From assembly GCA_964367845.1 (NCBI GenBank), contig CAYIYW010000014.1, positions 1-14,553 on the forward strand: DNA of 14,553 bases, given 5' to 3'. Positions within the stretch are counted from its first letter, which is position 1; each line of letters begins with the position of its first letter. A program made the position numbers and the translations under genes. This DNA is from JAHFLV01 sp964367845. GTDB taxonomy: Bacteria > Patescibacteriota > Minisyncoccia > Phycocordibacterales > DATGWK01. Shown here one piece after another: positions 12,454-14,553 of this stretch. Under the pieces are notes generated by a model. That model had not been told where the DNA came from. It did not search any database and worked only from the letters and a program-made list of their open reading frames with translations.

Positions 12454-13377
12454 ATGTTCATCATCCGCCACAGAAAAATATTTTTCATTTTCACGCTCGT
12501 TCTCGTGCTATTTTCGGTTGGCTCAATGATTGCCCGAGGTTTTAATTTTGGCATTGACTTCACCGGCGGTTCAATTCTTGAGGTTTCTTACGAAAACGCT
12601 CGGCCGGATTTGGACAAAGTAAAAGAAAAGCTTGACTCGCTTGCCGTTGCCGGCGGGGTTCCGCTTGGCGTTTATTCTCTGCGACCGTCAGGAGATATGA
12701 GTTATGTCCTGCGAACCAAGGAGATTAGCAACGAAACAAAAAACAAGGTCTTTGCCGCTTTGTTGCTGGACGGTCAAGCCAAAGCCAAAGAAGACCGTTT
12801 TAATACAATCGGTCCGACTGTCGGCGGAGAACTTCGCAACAAGGCCTACATGGCGATTGCCGTAACGATTCTCGGCATTGTGTTTTTTGTCACCTTTGCT
12901 TTCAGAAAGGTCTCTCGTCCGGTGTCTTCGTGGAAATATGGTTTAGCGACGATTATCGCTTTGATTCATGATGTCGTCATATCCGCCGGAGTATTTATTT
13001 TTCTTACCCCGTTTATCGGCGCGGAGCTGGACTTGCTTTTTATGACCGCTCTTCTGGCGATTCTTGGTTACTCGGTCCATGACACCATCGTGGTTTTTGA
13101 CCGCATTCGGGAAAATCTGCGAGTTAATAACGAAACCCATCGTCAAGAGCCGTTTGAAGGAGTCGTCGGCCGAAGCGTTACTCAAACCATGGGCCGTTCA
13201 ATAAATACTTCTTTAACCATCGTTCTGGTTCTTGTCGCCCTGTATTTCCTCGGCGGAGAATCAACTCGCGATTTTGCCCTGCTTTTGACCATTGGAGTCA
13301 TTATCGGCACATATTCGTCAATTTTTATCGCTTCACCACTTTTGACGGTGTTTGAAAGAATGAAAAAGAGAAGCTAA
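12454..13377 (+). CDS. secF: Protein translocase subunit SecF
   Basis: A 307-aa partner of SecD in the membrane. The first helix (about 8-26) is followed by FNFGIDFTGGSILEVSY (30-46), the SecF version of the D1 motif. The short periplasmic domain includes DRFNTIGPTVGGELRNKA. The channel part contains DLLFMTALLAILGYSVHDTIVVFDRIRENL, the strongly conserved SecF D4-type motif, then GRSINTSLTIVLVLVALYFLGG and GTYSSIFIASPLL. It is probably cotranscribed with secD, since the 44-nt gap has no clear promoter. The stop TAA overlaps the TAG of the next minus-strand gene through CTAA (13374-13377). Confidence 0.97.
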   Translation: MFIIRHRKIFFIFTLVLVLFSVGSMIARGFNFGIDFTGGSILEVSYENARPDLDKVKEKLDSLAVAGGVPLGVYSLRPSGDMSYVLRTKEISNETKNKVFAALLLDGQAKAKEDRFNTIGPTVGGELRNKAYMAIAVTILGIVFFVTFAFRKVSRPVSSWKYGLATIIALIHDVVISAGVFIFLTPFIGAELDLLFMTALLAILGYSVHDTIVVFDRIRENLRVNNETHRQEPFEGVVGRSVTQTMGRSINTSLTIVLVLVALYFLGGESTRDFALLLTIGVIIGTYSSIFIASPLLTVFERMKKRS

Positions 13378-13871
13378 TCATTCGGGAATCTGATGCTTTT
13401 GAGCAATCGTTCATCTTCACCTTCGTTGAGTGACCGTATTGAAATTTTGTATAGCCGACCGGCACGGAGAGTGTAAATTATTTTGCTGTTCTCAACTCTT
13501 TTGCCGTCGTCTATCGGTATGTAAACAAAGGCCTCGGTACCGTCAATTTTAATTTTTTCCACCAAGTCCGATTTTTCTGAATTATATTGAAGCGCTTGTT
13601 CAAGGGTTTCTTGGCCGACATCATCCGCACGAATGTTGATGAGGCCTGGGCATTCTTCGCACTCGCTAAAGTAAACCGTTTTTTCATAATTTGGAATTAG
13701 ATTATTCGGGTATTCAAATTCAATACCGATATTAGAATCCTGATATTTTTTCCACTCGTTTTGCCCCGCCAGTTCGGTTTGCTCCGTCGGTTTCAAAGAT
13801 TTGGGGTAAACAGCAAGCAAAATCAAGAGAACGACAAAAATGACGACCGTTATGATATTTTTTATATTCAT
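13374..13871 (-). CDS. Membrane-anchored protein of unknown function
   Basis: 165 aa from the ATG at 13871. The frame stays open upstream to 13970, but that extension lies over the hairpin and the neighbour's end, and the internal start places a membrane helix right at the N-terminus (NIITVVIFVVLLILLAVY, about 5-22). After a linker, the segment KKYQDSNIGIEFEYPNNLIP resembles the opening strand of small PsbP-like or Mog1-like domains seen in many CPR proteins (GFSF-YP pattern), ending KSIRFPND. A Cys pair (ECEECPG) lies near the start of the soluble part. It is probably outside the membrane; no function can be assigned. The -10-like TAAAAT (13877-13882) is 5 nt before the chosen ATG. Confidence 0.75.
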   Translation of the reverse strand: MNIKNIITVVIFVVLLILLAVYPKSLKPTEQTELAGQNEWKKYQDSNIGIEFEYPNNLIPNYEKTVYFSECEECPGLINIRADDVGQETLEQALQYNSEKSDLVEKIKIDGTEAFVYIPIDDGKRVENSKIIYTLRAGRLYKISIRSLNEGEDERLLKSIRFPND

Positions 13872-13893
13872 ATTTAATTTTATTAACAATACC

Positions 13894-13922
13894 AAAGGGA
13901 CTCCATAGAATGGAATCCCTTT
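13894..13922 (-). terminator. Hairpin between two minus-strand genes, terminator-like
   Basis: AAAGGGA-C-TCCA pairs with TGGA-A-TCCCTTT around the loop TAGAA, 11 pairs with one mismatch. It lies just after the stop of the secreted-protein gene on the minus strand. The bases after it (GGTATTGTTAAT on that strand) are only partly T-rich, so termination is likely but not certain. Confidence 0.5.
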
Positions 13923-13930
13923 AGGAGGTT

Positions 13931-14461
13931 TCAACGGATCTTGTAGATGGTGTAGAGATAACCAACACACACCTCAAACTGGGAGTACGACACGTAGTGT
14001 GTTCGCACCACTTCGTCTCTCTGCCAGTTGCAGTCAATCCAGGTCATCCCCGAGCTGTTCGAGCTCAAGATGATTGCGGTGTGCGGAGTGACCACGCCAT
14101 TGCTCTGGTTTGTCCAGACCATTTGAATGATGTTGCCCGGCACAGCGCCCGGCGGTGGGCAAGCCCGCGGGTAGCTCGTAACGTACCGGTGGTTGTTCCA
14201 CTCGTAGTTGTTGGCCCGGGTGGACGGAATGGCAACCTCGTTTTGCGAAGCGTCTTTCACCACCAGTCGCACCCACTCCTTGCACTGCATGTTCATGTCC
14301 CGACCGAGGTCCCGATTCGCCCGTGCCAGAATCAAACGGTTACGCTGGGTCTGGGACAGGCCATGCCAGCCAGTCATGACCGACGCGGTTGCGGCGGTAA
14401 CGAAAGCGAGGCAGAGGACGATTGACGCGACCAGAACGGACTTTCGCCTTTGAAACAACAT
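13931..14461 (-). CDS. Secreted protein with CHAP/NlpC-like Cys-His-Asn arrangement
   Basis: 176 aa. A signal peptide is clear: MLFQRRK, hydrophobic VLVASIVLCLAFVTAATA, with cleavage expected near residue 27. The mature part has a cysteine at the start of a helix (QCKEWVRLVV, C60), an extended region with PGNIIQMVW (108-116), TPHTAIILSS (H127) and MTWIDCNW (D143, N145). The order Cys, His, Asn/Asp fits papain-like CHAP or NlpC/P60 enzymes that cut peptidoglycan peptides, but the match is distant and the domain lacks a recognised family motif. The C-terminus YTIYKIR recalls similar short CPR proteins. A modest Shine-Dalgarno AAGGA lies 8 nt before the ATG, unlike the leaderless genes nearby. 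The gene is visibly more G+C-rich than its neighbours, which may indicate transfer. Confidence 0.75.
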   Translation of the reverse strand: MLFQRRKSVLVASIVLCLAFVTAATASVMTGWHGLSQTQRNRLILARANRDLGRDMNMQCKEWVRLVVKDASQNEVAIPSTRANNYEWNNHRYVTSYPRACPPPGAVPGNIIQMVWTNQSNGVVTPHTAIILSSNSSGMTWIDCNWQRDEVVRTHYVSYSQFEVCVGYLYTIYKIR

Positions 14462-14541
14462 TCGTCTTTTCCTTTTTGTTTGACGAACTCATGAGCGTGA
14501 AAAAACGCGGGGAGAACACGACCGAACAAAACCCGTGCGAA

Positions 14542-14553
14542 CACCTCCTTTCA
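14542..14553 (-). promoter_or_regulatory. Twelve-base perfect anti-Shine-Dalgarno complement at the window edge
   Basis: The minus strand reads TGAAAGGAGGTG, complementary to the usual 16S 3' tail CACCUCCUUUCA over 12 bases. No start codon lies at normal spacing, and the nearest annotated ATG is 80 nt away (14461). It may belong to a small ORF or a leader that cannot be judged here because the window ends. Confidence 0.35.

Noticed and set aside
13872..13970. N-terminal extension of the minus-strand protein starting at 13970
   Set aside because: It would run through the terminator-like hairpin and overlap the upstream gene. The internal ATG at 13871 gives a normal N-terminal membrane helix and has a -10-like box next to it.
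13997..14425. Plus-strand 142-codon ORF antisense to the secreted-protein gene
   Set aside because: The opposite frame has a signal peptide and a plausible catalytic arrangement. The plus frame gives His/Arg/Val-rich nonsense typical of an antisense shadow in G+C-rich DNA.
14542..14553. 3' end of a 16S rRNA gene (CACCTCCTTTCA at the right edge)
   Set aside because: The preceding bases do not match the 16S 3' helix or the GGATCACC context. Only the anti-Shine-Dalgarno-like 12 bases match.

Overview
The window looks like a piece of a Patescibacteria (CPR, probably Parcubacteria-like) chromosome. This is inferred from several things together: a 23S rRNA gene full of self-splicing introns with LAGLIDADG endonucleases, many genes with a TATAAT-like box only a few bases before the start codon and no Shine-Dalgarno sequence, a LamG-tipped type IV pilin, small lineage-type membrane proteins, and TGA used as an ordinary stop. 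No taxonomic marker was searched.

Bases 1-3713 are the 3' part of a 23S rRNA gene (domain V from about E. coli 2329, then domain VI). Four group I introns interrupt it, all in or next to the peptidyl-transferase centre, after E. coli positions 2449, 2533, 2584 and 2593. Exon lengths match E. coli exactly (84, 51 and 9 nt), and each boundary is supported by an internal guide sequence (IGS) that pairs with both flanking exons (P1 and P10). Introns 1-3 carry LAGLIDADG endonuclease genes. Intron 4 carries none, but has a 36-codon ORF with a strong Shine-Dalgarno sequence and a roughly 130-nt insertion between its 5' splice site and its IGS. Introns 3 and 4 are separated by a 9-nt micro-exon, which can be fully buried in an alternative hairpin. 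A 5S rRNA follows, then a highly structured 112-nt element.

Bases 4100-6395 hold a Cys-motif membrane protein and a RodA/FtsW-type SEDS glycan polymerase (+), then a 66-aa membrane protein (-). Bases 6428-10836 are a surface group: a type IV prepilin with a LamG-like domain and a GT4 glycosyltransferase (-), divergent from a polyprenyl-phosphate sugar-1-phosphate transferase and an NAD-dependent sugar epimerase (+). Together they suggest surface-glycan assembly.

A 71-bp element with perfect 24-bp inverted arms precedes secD and secF, the accessory subunits of the Sec translocon. The right end carries two minus-strand genes: a membrane-anchored protein of unknown function, and a more G+C-rich secreted protein with a CHAP/NlpC-like Cys-His-Asn arrangement.

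The strongest candidate for something undescribed is the four-intron splicing system in the ribosome's catalytic centre, with its micro-exon, its competing hairpin, and an endonuclease ORF that reads through its own ribozyme core.
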